A DNA stretch of 48,611 nt from contig JALSGS010000009.1 in assembly GCA_026982695.1 (NCBI GenBank), forward strand, positions 1-48,611. Reading direction: 5' to 3'. The notes beneath the pieces were generated by a model. That model saw only the letters and a list, made by a program, of their open reading frames with translations, had not been told where the DNA came from and did no database searches. The translations under genes were made by a program, and so were the position numbers. This DNA is from Saprospiraceae bacterium. Its GTDB lineage: Bacteria > Bacteroidota > Bacteroidia > Chitinophagales > Saprospiraceae. Below, one piece after another: positions 34,930 through 43,254 of the stretch; within the stretch, counting starts at the first letter, position 1; every line of letters begins with the position of its first letter.

Positions 34930-36507
34930 TTATTTTTTGACGAAAGGCAAGGCGAGCTGCCGAGCAGATTGTGTCAATTGCAAGAAGTACTGACCGATCG
35001 GCAAACTTCCTGTGGGCAGTTGGAGGCTGCCTTTCCCTTGGGCAAGCACATGTGGCTGCTCATACCACTGTCTGCCATCGGTGCCAAAGATAGATATGGT
35101 TGCTTGAATGGGGATTGTTGCCTGCCAGCTGAGCGTAATATAGTCTGTAGTGGGGTTAGGAGCCAAGCTTAGACTAAGCAAGCTGCTTTGTTCGAGCGTA
35201 GACGTACTTAAGGGGGTGAACAGAAATACCTCATTGCTCCACGGCGATGCTTCATCGCCCAAAAGTGCCCGTATGCGGTAGAAGTAGCCCGTATTAGGAG
35301 TCAGATCCTCATCTGTCCAGCTGAGCGTATCTGCGCCGATGGTAGCAATGTGGGTGTAGTTGTTGTTGAAAGAAACGGATCGTTCCAATTCAAAAGCAGT
35401 CTCATCGCCAGGGTCTGTCCAGTTGAGCGCTATCGTGGAGGGCGAGAGCGCTTGCGCTTGTAGCTGTGGGGCTGGCAGGACAACTTGAGTGCATTCATTG
35501 GCTATGTAATCTTCAACTTCTTGGCGCGTTTGGGACAGGTGGTCGTAGAGGGCTTGGCCAGGGCACTGTGTAGCGCAGCCGTCTCGGTGCCCGCTGATGT
35601 GGTGTAAGTATAACCCCGAGGCTGCATGCCAACTCGAACCCAATGGGTCGAGCCCTTCATCGCAGCTTTTCCACGCCAACAAGTTGCGCAAGCTGAGCAA
35701 TGCGGTATCGGGAGGCGTGTTGTCGATCCAGGTGCCGATCATGCATATACCCATTGCTCCTGTATTAGTGCCGCAGAAGTGGGCACCGAGTATATTGTTG
35801 CCCCTACCTTCAAATACAGTACCATCAGGTGCGATCAGGTAATTGTACCCGATGTCGTCCCAACCATTTACATTGACGTGATAGTCCCAGATAGAGCGCA
35901 CTACAGCGGCCCAGTCGTTGGCTGTACTGGGTGAAGCGGAATGATGTACGATCATATGTGTGAAAGTAGTAGCAATCGGGGTTGGGTCGGGTGGGCAAGT
36001 GCCATCGGGGCACCATTCGCTACGCGCAGCCATCGGAGGTAGTGGGCAAGGACAGTCGCGGCTCGTACCGACAGTTGCCTGTGCTGAGGGCGCATCTCCT
36101 GTATAGCCAGGGCTATATACGTGCATGTATAAGGGTGTACCTGTAGGCCATTGGTCAGCGCGGAGCTCAATCCAACGCGTAGTCGGTGGGACAAACATCA
36201 AGTAGGTGACTTGTCGATCGGGATAGGGGCGGTCTGCGTTAGCTTGTAGATGGAAATTTGGCTGTAGAACCTGCCATGATCCTAATTGCTGTGGGCTTTC
36301 GCCAAAACGCACTTTCAGAGAAGGAGTTGCTTCGTCATTCCAACTAAATGATAGCGCGTAAAAAGGCGTTTGCGTCTGTAATGGCCAAGCTACGAGTTGG
36401 TGCCAGGAATCGGATGTGGGATAGAACTGTTTTGTATTACGGGGCTGTGCATGAGCAATGACAAGTGCGAGTACCAGGAAAGCGGGAGTTAGGATTCGCG
36501 TTTTCAT
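34930..36507 (-). CDS. T9SS-secreted PGRP/amidase_2 protein with FN3 domain
   Basis: The 525-residue precursor has a signal peptide (MKTRILTPAFLVLALVIAHA). Residues about 180-335 form an amidase_2/PGRP domain with MIVHHSAS (zinc His188/189), GWDDIGYNYLIAPDGTVFEG, and ISGHRDGCATQCPG (His307, Cys315). These residues suggest N-acetylmuramoyl-L-alanine amidase activity. An FN3 domain follows at about 348-433 (STIALNWTDPGDETAFELER). The end is a T9SS type A sorting domain (SLAPNPTTDYITLSW, LPFVKK). The sorting domain predicts export past the outer membrane, which would put the enzyme on foreign or released wall material. It is the first gene of the amidase-NlpC-methyltransferase unit. Confidence 0.93.
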   Translation of the reverse strand: MKTRILTPAFLVLALVIAHAQPRNTKQFYPTSDSWHQLVAWPLQTQTPFYALSFSWNDEATPSLKVRFGESPQQLGSWQVLQPNFHLQANADRPYPDRQVTYLMFVPPTTRWIELRADQWPTGTPLYMHVYSPGYTGDAPSAQATVGTSRDCPCPLPPMAARSEWCPDGTCPPDPTPIATTFTHMIVHHSASPSTANDWAAVVRSIWDYHVNVNGWDDIGYNYLIAPDGTVFEGRGNNILGAHFCGTNTGAMGICMIGTWIDNTPPDTALLSLRNLLAWKSCDEGLDPLGSSWHAASGLYLHHISGHRDGCATQCPGQALYDHLSQTRQEVEDYIANECTQVVLPAPQLQAQALSPSTIALNWTDPGDETAFELERSVSFNNNYTHIATIGADTLSWTDEDLTPNTGYFYRIRALLGDEASPWSNEVFLFTPLSTSTLEQSSLLSLSLAPNPTTDYITLSWQATIPIQATISIFGTDGRQWYEQPHVLAQGKGSLQLPTGSLPIGQYFLQLTQSARQLALPFVKK

Positions 36508-36622
36508 ATGGTTTTTGTTTTAAAAAAGAGTAGTGGTGATAGTTGCTACTGTACAGGCGTGAGAATTTGATTTTCTTTGCGCCGTGATTTTTCAGGCATG
36601 CAACATAAAAAACAACAGCCAA

Positions 36623-37576
36623 ATGATTAAGATCCTTGCCAACGATGGCCTTCATCCCGACGGAAAAGCCATGCTGGAGGCTGCAGGGTTTCAAGTAGAT
36701 ACCGAAAAAGTGCCTCAAGAACAGTTAGCTGACGTATTGCCTCAGTACGATGTGCTCATCGTGCGCAGTGCTACTAAGGTGCGCCGCGAGCTAATCGATG
36801 CTTGCCCCAACCTCAAGATAATTGCTCGGGCAGGTGTCGGTCTGGACAATATCGATGTGGATTACGCAAAACAACGTGGCATAGTAGTGTACAATACCCC
36901 TGGCGCTTCTTCGCGGGCGGTAGCTGAACTGGTGTTTGGTCATCTTTTCGCCTTGGTACGCATGTTGCATTTGGCTAACCGTGAAATGCCACAGCAAGGT
37001 GATACTGCTTTTAAGGAATTGAAGAAAAAGTACGCCAAGGGCATTCAGTTGGGGAGCAAGACACTTGGCATCATTGGTGCTGGCCGCATTGGGCAGGAAG
37101 TAGCGCGCATGGGCTTGGGCTTAGGCATGCGTGTACTGGCTGCCGATATCGTTGTAGATGAGGCACACATTGCGCTGCCCGTACTAGGTTTAGACCAAGC
37201 TGTAGAAGTGCACTTGCATACGGTACCACTTGATGAGTTATTAGCACAAAGTGACTTTATTTCGCTGCATGTACCCTTTACTGGTGCCCCATTGATTGAT
37301 GATGCGGCTTTTGCCAAAATGAAGCGAGGAGTCTATATCGTGAATGCCGCACGAGGAGGTGTGATTGATGAGGAGGCCTTGTTACGTGCGCTTGACAGTG
37401 GCCAAGTAGCAGGAGCTGGGCTCGACGTATTTGAAAATGAGCCTACGCCCCGCCGGGAACTGCTACAACATCCTAAGATATCTGTCTCGCCCCATATCGG
37501 TGGTTCCACTCAAGAAGCACAATCGCTCATCGGGCGTGAGTTAGCTCAGCAAATAATCGATTTTTTTAAAAAGTAA
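36623..37576 (+). CDS. serA: D-3-phosphoglycerate dehydrogenase (short form)
   Basis: The ATG at 36623 starts directly at the domain ([19 protein letters not shown]); a GTG at 36584 would add 13 residues. The 317-residue D-isomer 2-hydroxyacid dehydrogenase has the NAD site [16 protein letters not shown] and the catalytic Arg in [14 protein letters not shown]. The Glu lies near DVFENEPTP and the His is in [11 protein letters not shown]. It lacks the ACT domain of long SerA enzymes, so it would not be serine-inhibited by that route. It probably oxidises 3-phosphoglycerate in serine synthesis; another 2-hydroxyacid substrate cannot be excluded. It is monocistronic and divergent from the amidase operon. 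Confidence 0.88.
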   Translation: MIKILANDGLHPDGKAMLEAAGFQVDTEKVPQEQLADVLPQYDVLIVRSATKVRRELIDACPNLKIIARAGVGLDNIDVDYAKQRGIVVYNTPGASSRAVAELVFGHLFALVRMLHLANREMPQQGDTAFKELKKKYAKGIQLGSKTLGIIGAGRIGQEVARMGLGLGMRVLAADIVVDEAHIALPVLGLDQAVEVHLHTVPLDELLAQSDFISLHVPFTGAPLIDDAAFAKMKRGVYIVNAARGGVIDEEALLRALDSGQVAGAGLDVFENEPTPRRELLQHPKISVSPHIGGSTQEAQSLIGRELAQQIIDFFKK

Positions 37577-37655
37577 TTAAATAACTGCTACACAACAGCT
37601 TGCTGGATATTGGCAAAATGAAGAAAATCTATTCTCATAGGGCCCTTTTTGACCT

Positions 37656-37663
37656 TATCTTTG
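37656..37663 (+). promoter_or_regulatory. TAnnTTTG -7 element of the lipoprotein gene
   Basis: TATCTTTG ends 28 bases before the ATG at 37692, the same distance as at the Fur-family gene. A -33 TTG at normal spacing is absent. Confidence 0.4.
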
Positions 37664-37691
37664 CCTATATGTGGCCAAAACGCAATACGTT

Positions 37692-38267
37692 ATGAGCCGT
37701 ATAACCTCTTTTTTGTGGATGATACTACTGGTAGCATGGGGAGGGAATGCATGTACTACAGATGTCGGAGAAGAGACTCAAACAAGTTCTTCTGAGCCAC
37801 TGCGCACTGGACCAAAAGAAGATCCACTAAAGGCACTTCAACAACAGGCTATACCAGAAGACGACTTGCCTGCACGTGTGGCAGGACGCATCGCCATTGT
37901 TGCTGAGCAGATTCAGCAGGATGCGGCCAATGGCAGCCCCTTGTGGAAAAACCCCACCGTGTCGGTAGAAGATTGTGTGTTGGTCATTACTAATGAAGCA
38001 GAGGGCCAGCCCGAGCGCATTGTAGTACCTTTAGCTCAACTCAATGTGCGGGACGGCTTTCGCCTCATTCCCGATCGGGAAGGAAACCCCTACCCGGGTA
38101 TGTCTGTGAAAACGATCGATGAGGCACCTGTCATAGAAGTAACCTGGAGTGGCAAAACACAGAAAGACAATGAGTTCTCGATTAAGTTGCTGACACGTGA
38201 ACAGTTTGAAAAATTGGTGCCAGCACTTGTACACGCAGTACGCCTTTGCGATGGCACTTTGCGCTAA
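37692..38267 (+). CDS. Putative lipoprotein of unknown function
   Basis: The ATG at 37692 gives 191 residues beginning MSRITSFLWMILLVAW, followed by GGNAC, a probable though weak lipobox. A GTG seven codons upstream (37671) is less likely. The mature part starts with an acidic, Ser/Thr/Glu-rich linker and continues as a small mixed fold (VSVEDCVLVITNEAEGQPER, VIEVTWSGKTQKDNEFSIKL). No family was recognised. It stands alone behind its own promoter-like element. Confidence 0.7.
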   Translation: MSRITSFLWMILLVAWGGNACTTDVGEETQTSSSEPLRTGPKEDPLKALQQQAIPEDDLPARVAGRIAIVAEQIQQDAANGSPLWKNPTVSVEDCVLVITNEAEGQPERIVVPLAQLNVRDGFRLIPDREGNPYPGMSVKTIDEAPVIEVTWSGKTQKDNEFSIKLLTREQFEKLVPALVHAVRLCDGTLR

Positions 38268-38492
38268 TTTCTGAGTAATTATGGCACAGGCCGAGTGCTG
38301 GATTCAAATGCTCTCAAGCGAATGTATGTGTCTGAACGGTTAAGCTTGCTTGTGTGTTTGTATTGTATTACGTTGAGTTGTCCTTTATAGCTGTGTGGTG
38401 CGGTTGGATATGCTAAAGGATTGGACAAGCACTTTTGATACATTAATTTCAAGCGCCTTTTATTAAGGTGCCCGAGATTAATCTGGAGAGAT

Positions 38493-39215
38493 ATGAGTGA
38501 AGTGAACACTTTTTTTAAATCGGCCTTTTCAGTAGACAACGTCATATTTGGATTTGATGAAGGTGATCTGAAAGTACTCTTGATCAAAAGAGGCACAAGC
38601 CCTTTCAAAGGCATGTGGGCTTTGCCAGGCGATTTGGTATATCCCAATGAAGACATCGATGCGGCTGCCAGCCGTGTGTTGGAAGAGTTGACCGGCCTTC
38701 GCAATGTGTATCTTGAGCAGGTAAAGGCTTTTGGAAAGGTGGACCGCCATCCCATTGGTAGGGTCATTACTATTGCTTACTATTCGCTGGTTCGGATCAG
38801 CAAGTACAAGATCACACCGGCTTCTTTTGCTCGGCAAGCCCAGTGGCACAGCATTTCAGATATAGGAGATCTGGCCTTTGACCACAATGAGATTCTCAAT
38901 GCGTGCTTTGAGCAGCTCAAGCAGAGCGTACGCACGCGCCCCATTGGCTTCGAGCTATTGCCACCCAAATTTACGCTCACGCAGCTGCAGCATCTGTATG
39001 AGGCGGTTTTGGAAACTGAGCTGGACAAGCGCAACTTTCGCAAGAAGATCCTTTCAATGAACTTGCTGATAGACCTCAATGAAAGCCAAGAAGGAGTAGC
39101 TCATCGGCCAGCTCGCCTCTATGCTTTTGACCGGGCTCGATATGAGCAGCTCGTATCAGATGGCTTTCACTTTGAGTTGAAAGAAAGTAGGCGAAAACTG
39201 ACGCCAGCTATTTAA
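38493..39215 (+). CDS. Nudix-related transcriptional regulator (NrtR/AraR-like)
   Basis: The 240-residue protein has an N-terminal Nudix domain (VDNVIFGFDEGDLKVLLIKR; WALPGDLVYPNEDIDAAASR) and a C-terminal winged helix (LLPPKFTLTQLQHLYEAVLE, DKRNFRKKILSMN, RPARLYAF) as in NrtR-family repressors. The Nudix box is altered: RVLEELTGL replaces the REUXEEXGU end. Hydrolysis is therefore unlikely, and the domain probably senses a ligand. Characterised relatives sense ADP-ribose (NrtR) or arabinose (Bacteroides AraR). No NAD or sugar genes are adjacent, so the regulon is unknown; the 225-base upstream gap may hold its own operator. Confidence 0.88.
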   Translation: MSEVNTFFKSAFSVDNVIFGFDEGDLKVLLIKRGTSPFKGMWALPGDLVYPNEDIDAAASRVLEELTGLRNVYLEQVKAFGKVDRHPIGRVITIAYYSLVRISKYKITPASFARQAQWHSISDIGDLAFDHNEILNACFEQLKQSVRTRPIGFELLPPKFTLTQLQHLYEAVLETELDKRNFRKKILSMNLLIDLNESQEGVAHRPARLYAFDRARYEQLVSDGFHFELKESRRKLTPAI

Positions 39216-39267
39216 TAATGCGGATAGGTGACGTTTTGTGTAGTGCTCGAACGTATCGATAGGCAAT

Positions 39268-39303
39268 GCAAAAGGGACACACAGCTAGGTGTGCTCCTTT
39301 TGC
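39268..39303. terminator. Bidirectional terminator between the Nudix regulator and gdhA
   Basis: GCAAAAGGGACACAC (39268-39282) pairs with GTGTGCTCCTTTTGC (39289-39303) with two mismatched positions. The A/T-rich outer ends supply a T-tract on both strands. Confidence 0.75.
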
Positions 39304-39347
39304 TTCTTATCTACATCGCATATGTGCATCAGCAATAGGTCTTGCTT

Positions 39348-40781
39348 TTAGGGGAAGATCCCCATAGCTAAGTAGTCACTGCCAATTTTCTGGATAGCTG
39401 AAACAAAAGCAGCCGTGCGCAAGTCACCAATTTTCTTTTTGCGCTTGAATAGTTCGCGAATTTCTTGGTAGGCAGTGACCATCGTTTCTTCCAGCCCCGA
39501 GCGCACCAAGTCAATTTCATCGGCACCTCGGGCGATGAAACGCCGTTCTTGTACTCCCACTGTGTGACCCGTAAGGCGTTCGACCAGATCGATCAGTGAG
39601 GCGTATTGGTTTTGGTTGAAGCGTTTTTCCATACGACCAAAACGCATGTGCGAGAGGTTTTTGAGCCACTCAAAATAGGAGACGGTTACGCCTCCTGCAT
39701 TGAGGAATACGTCGGGTACAATGAGTACGCCCTTGTCAAGGAGGATGCGCTCACCTTCAGCAGTAATGGGACCATTGGCTGCTTCTGCCACGATTTTAGC
39801 TTTTACACGTGGTGCATTTTCGTAGGTGATCTGATTTTCAAGGGCAGCAGGTACCAAGATGTCGCAATCTACCTCGAGTACCATATTGCGCTGCTGCTTC
39901 GGATAGCGCTCTTTAGCACCAGGGAAGTCGATAATACCACCGTGTACTTTTTTCCAGGCCAGTATTTCGTGAATGTCCATCCCATCTGGGTGGTAGATGG
40001 TACCATCTACTTCACCTACTGCCACGATAACGGCACCCCCTTCGTCTTGTGCAATTTGAGCGGCAAAAGAACCCACATTGCCCAGACCTTGAATGGCCAA
40101 GCGTTTACCTGCAATGCCCGGGCTAAGCCCTATTTTTTTCATATCAGAAGTTTGATTGCAGGCCTCGCGTATGCCGTAAAAGACGCCGCGACCTGTGGCT
40201 TCTTTTCGTCCTTGTATGCCATTTTGATGGACAGGCTTACCTGTAACACAGCCAGCAGCATCGATTTCTTTTTCGTTGAATGCGCGGTAGGTATCGTAAA
40301 TCCACGCCATCTCGCGTTCGCCCGTCCCGTAGTCGGGTGCAGGCACGTCGATCGATGGACCTATGAAGTTGCGCCGCACCAGCTCGGTCGTATAGCGCCG
40401 CGTAATCTTTTCCAGTTCGTATTCTGTAAATTCCCAAGGGTTGATCTTGACTCCCCCTTTGGCCCCACCAAAGGGTACATTGACAATAGCACATTTAAGA
40501 GACATAAGTGAGGCCAGGGCCATCACTTCTTCTTGATTGACGTGATTGCTGTAGCGAATGCCTCCCTTAGTAGGTAAACGGTGGTGGCTGTGTTGTACCC
40601 GGTAGGCTTCGATTACTTTTACTTCCTTGCCTACCTTAATGGGAAAGCGCATGCGCAATACTGCATTACACACCTTAATTTGCTCGAGTATACCTTGGGG
40701 AAGTTGGGTATGGGCTGCAGCTTTGTCAAAGAATTGGAGCACACTTCCATAGAAGGAAGCACCCTCAGCCATTTTGGTCAT
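39348..40781 (-). CDS. gdhA: Glutamate dehydrogenase (Glu/Leu/Phe/Val family)
   Basis: The 477-residue oxidoreductase interconverts glutamate with 2-oxoglutarate and ammonia. Substrate and catalytic motifs are LPTKGGIRYSNHV and NVPFGGAKGGVKINP (catalytic Lys108). The nucleotide-binding fold contains RLAIQGLGNVGSFAAQIA, and ANGPITAEG is the conserved late motif. NAD or NADP preference cannot be read from what I see. ATGs at 40781 and 40772 are both possible; either way the start overlaps the end of the CcmD-like gene (17 or 8 bases). It is therefore the last gene of the ccmB-ccmC-ccmD unit. Confidence 0.94.
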   Translation of the reverse strand: MTKMAEGASFYGSVLQFFDKAAAHTQLPQGILEQIKVCNAVLRMRFPIKVGKEVKVIEAYRVQHSHHRLPTKGGIRYSNHVNQEEVMALASLMSLKCAIVNVPFGGAKGGVKINPWEFTEYELEKITRRYTTELVRRNFIGPSIDVPAPDYGTGEREMAWIYDTYRAFNEKEIDAAGCVTGKPVHQNGIQGRKEATGRGVFYGIREACNQTSDMKKIGLSPGIAGKRLAIQGLGNVGSFAAQIAQDEGGAVIVAVGEVDGTIYHPDGMDIHEILAWKKVHGGIIDFPGAKERYPKQQRNMVLEVDCDILVPAALENQITYENAPRVKAKIVAEAANGPITAEGERILLDKGVLIVPDVFLNAGGVTVSYFEWLKNLSHMRFGRMEKRFNQNQYASLIDLVERLTGHTVGVQERRFIARGADEIDLVRSGLEETMVTAYQEIRELFKRKKKIGDLRTAAFVSAIQKIGSDYLAMGIFP

Positions 40782-40998
40782 GGTCGGAAATTTGGTTTTC
40801 TAATTTGGTTAGCTTTCTATCTATGTAAAACAAGTAAATGGTTATGCCTAAAAACACAATAGCCATTACAGCTACCACTACGTATATCATGCCGGTTTGG
40901 CGCAAAAAGTCGGTCTGCTCAGATTGAGCTGAGAGCAAATTTGTCGTTGCAAATAGAAAAAAGGCAATTGTGGCTAAGCGTACATACATGCTTTGCAT
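40765..40998 (-). CDS. ccmD: CcmD-like small membrane protein
   Basis: The 77-residue product has a signal-like start (LATIAFFLFATTNLLSAQS) and one transmembrane helix (MIYVVVAVMAIVFLGITIYLF), followed by a charged tail (YIDRKLTKLENQISDHDQNG). This matches the CcmD family of small heme-exporter subunits in Bacteroidota. CcmD helps release holo-CcmE from CcmABC in the heme-delivery pathway. The position after ccmB and ccmC supports the call more than the sequence does. An alternative ATG lies three codons in. Confidence 0.8.
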   Translation of the reverse strand: MQSMYVRLATIAFFLFATTNLLSAQSEQTDFLRQTGMIYVVVAVMAIVFLGITIYLFYIDRKLTKLENQISDHDQNG

Positions 40999-41176
40999 TT
41001 TTGACTATTTGGCGTGCGATGAAGCAAGGAGCAGCCATCGAAAAACTGGGCGCTAAAGTCGGCATATTTTGCCAACTCCCAAACCTTTTTATTGTAAAGG
41101 TGAGACCTTTGCATATTGTAGTCAAATACACTTGGAACCAAGAGTACTTGGGCCATGCCTGCAAGCTTTTTCGTGG

Positions 41177-42268
41177 CTATTTCAGTTGAGGGGGCCCGTC
41201 TTCGTATGCTTCCAGATAGGCTTTGAGCTTGTTGGTGCGCCATAGCAATTGACTCATCCAATAGCCGATAAGCGTCCAGCCAATGACGGCAGGGTAAAAA
41301 ACCAACCTCATAGTATTGTCTAGATCTTCACTGCCCAAGGCAGGGTTGCCGCCATTGCCTGGGTGTAGGCTATCGGTGAGGCGAGGAATGACAAAGATGA
41401 GCGGAATGAGTGCAGCAAAAGCAAAGATATTGTAGGCGGCTGACACGCGTGCGCGCACTTCATTGTCTTCGAGGCTAAAGCGCAATACGAAGTAGGCCAT
41501 ATATACCAATAGTGCTATAGCTGTCATGTTTTGTTTGATATCGCCACTCCAAGGGCGGCCCCAGGTGTAGTTAGCCCATACCATACCTGTGAACAAGCCC
41601 AGTATGCCCAACACAATACCAGTGGTAGTTAGGGCGGCAGCATAGCGGTCGTCGTCAGCACGCTGATGGCGCAAATAGCGCAAGCTGTATATCACCGATC
41701 CGATGAAAATAAAGATCATGGCAAACCACATGGGAACGTGGAAATAGGTATTGCGGATGGTCTCCCGCAAGATGTTTCGAAACGGAAAAGTAAGTGCAGG
41801 CCCACTGTGCAATTCAATCATGGGGTCTGTTTGGGGCCAGTGAGCTATGGCGGTTTGAGTGTCAATTTGTGTTTGGCGTACAAAGAGGGCTTCGGGCAAC
41901 AACGTGACTCCATCGATGGGGTTGTCCACTACCAGAGTAAAGCTACCTACTTGCTGATCTACAGGCAATAGGTCTGGCAAGATAAAAGTAGCTTTGATAT
42001 GGCGTTCATCTACTACTGCAACGTGCTCAGCAGATAGTGTCCATTGATCGCCAAGCATGAGCCATACGCGCAGATGATCTTGTGCTTGCGCAAAATGCGT
42101 GTTGTAGCCTTCTATTTCGAGTACCGTTGTATCACCGGCTTGGGCACTTAAGGGATGTCGGGCCGAAATGCCCGAATGCAAGGGGACCATCATACCCATG
42201 AGGATACTGTAGAGCACCAGTACTACCCCCAAAAGTTTCCAACCTTTTTTTTGAATCCATTGTTTCAT
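41177..42268 (-). CDS. ccmC: Cytochrome c maturation protein CcmC/CcsA-type with extra extracytoplasmic domain
   Basis: The ATG at 42268 gives 363 residues; a GTG at 42325 would overlap ccmB. After a first helix (WKLLGVVLVLYSILMGMMV) a soluble insert of about 135 residues follows (34-170), with beta-rich sequence such as FTLVVDNPIDGVTLLPEAL. The heme-handling core comes next: NTYFHVPMWFAMIF (His177), the tryptophan-rich motif VWANYTWGRPWSGD, and a second histidine in TDSLHPGN, with six helices in total. Typical CcmC is about 220-250 residues, so the insert is extra. It should present heme in the Ccm pathway. It lies 44 bases after ccmB. Confidence 0.88.
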   Translation of the reverse strand: MKQWIQKKGWKLLGVVLVLYSILMGMMVPLHSGISARHPLSAQAGDTTVLEIEGYNTHFAQAQDHLRVWLMLGDQWTLSAEHVAVVDERHIKATFILPDLLPVDQQVGSFTLVVDNPIDGVTLLPEALFVRQTQIDTQTAIAHWPQTDPMIELHSGPALTFPFRNILRETIRNTYFHVPMWFAMIFIFIGSVIYSLRYLRHQRADDDRYAAALTTTGIVLGILGLFTGMVWANYTWGRPWSGDIKQNMTAIALLVYMAYFVLRFSLEDNEVRARVSAAYNIFAFAALIPLIFVIPRLTDSLHPGNGGNPALGSEDLDNTMRLVFYPAVIGWTLIGYWMSQLLWRTNKLKAYLEAYEDGPPQLK

Positions 42269-42312
42269 GGCCCGTTTTTTTGAAAGTACCTCATTGGTAT
42301 AGCAGCCGGTGA

Positions 42313-42975
42313 CTAATCTCGCCACAAGAAAGGAAATAGTATCAGTGCTAGCCCCATCAGTAGCAAGTCAATAGCCAATAGTATGAGTACGTCTTGTGCC
42401 ATATCTGTATCCTGAGTAAACCCCAATGCAATGAGCGATAGCTTGATGAGCTCCATTAAAACGGGAATGACGAGTGGAAAGCTCAGTATGGCCATCAGTG
42501 TAGCGCTGTGACGCGCTTTGGCAGCAATCGCTGAAATAAAGGTGAAAATAATGCCAAAGCCCATACTACCCAACCCAATGATGCCCATAAACATCCACGG
42601 CTGGGTGACGGGATTACCTGCAACCACCCCTAGTACCAGCAGGGTGAGCAACCCGATAAACAGTAGTAGCATGCTGTTGTACACTACTTTGGCGATAAAC
42701 AGCGCCAGTGGGTCGACCAAAGTATAGTAATACAACTGCCTATAGCCACTTTCTTGTACAAAACTTTTCACTACTGCATTCACTGAGGCAAAGAGCATGA
42801 TAATCCAGAACACTACATTCCAAAGAGGTGCTGCCAGCTTTTGTTGAAAGCCTGAATACACAATGAAAATTGTAGATAACACGTACAACAAAATGCCACT
42901 TAAGGCAAAGCGTTGCCGCCATTCCAGCACCAACTCTTTTTGCAACAAATACCATATTTCTTTGGCCAATCGCAT
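42313..42975 (-). CDS. ccmB: Heme exporter protein CcmB
   Basis: The 220-residue inner-membrane protein has six hydrophobic helices and the family's N-terminal block (LLQKELVLEWRQRFALSGIL, then LYVLSTIFIVY). Another family block is ASVNAVVKSFVQESGYRQLYYY. It is the membrane subunit of the CcmAB transporter used in cytochrome c maturation. No ccmA is nearby, so the ATPase must be encoded elsewhere. It is the first gene of the ccmB-ccmC-ccmD-gdhA unit, with a -7-like TATCTTTG only 8 bases before its start codon. Confidence 0.92.
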   Translation of the reverse strand: MRLAKEIWYLLQKELVLEWRQRFALSGILLYVLSTIFIVYSGFQQKLAAPLWNVVFWIIMLFASVNAVVKSFVQESGYRQLYYYTLVDPLALFIAKVVYNSMLLLFIGLLTLLVLGVVAGNPVTQPWMFMGIIGLGSMGFGIIFTFISAIAAKARHSATLMAILSFPLVIPVLMELIKLSLIALGFTQDTDMAQDVLILLAIDLLLMGLALILFPFLWRD

Positions 42976-42983
42976 AGCAGCCG

Positions 42984-42991
42984 CAAAGATA
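42984..42991 (-). promoter_or_regulatory. TAnnTTTG -7 element close to the ccmB start
   Basis: TATCTTTG on the minus strand ends 8 bases before the ccmB ATG, so transcription from it would give a very short or absent 5' leader. The nearest TTG upstream is 14 bases away, shorter than the usual spacing. Confidence 0.35.
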
Positions 42992-43254
42992 GACGCTCAA
43001 CGCAGCAATCACATGCCATTAACGATACTCTTGACACAATGATGAGTATATTTGTGTATAATTGAGCTGTTTGATTATACATCGACAGACAAGTTTGAGC
43101 ACAAAGGCACTATCTTCGCATTGTGAAGAACCAACTTTCCCACATCACTATTTTTGGCACGAAAATTCCGCCTTTGGGCAAATAAACCTCAGCGAAGTAA
43201 GTTGCCGATTTTACCGTCGTGCTAAGCTTAACAGCATAGGCGTAAATCAGGAAT

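Noticed and set aside
39606-40511. Open frame of about 300 codons on the + strand
   Set aside because: It lies fully antisense to gdhA, which has all catalytic motifs; the antisense frame has no domain and results from codon bias.
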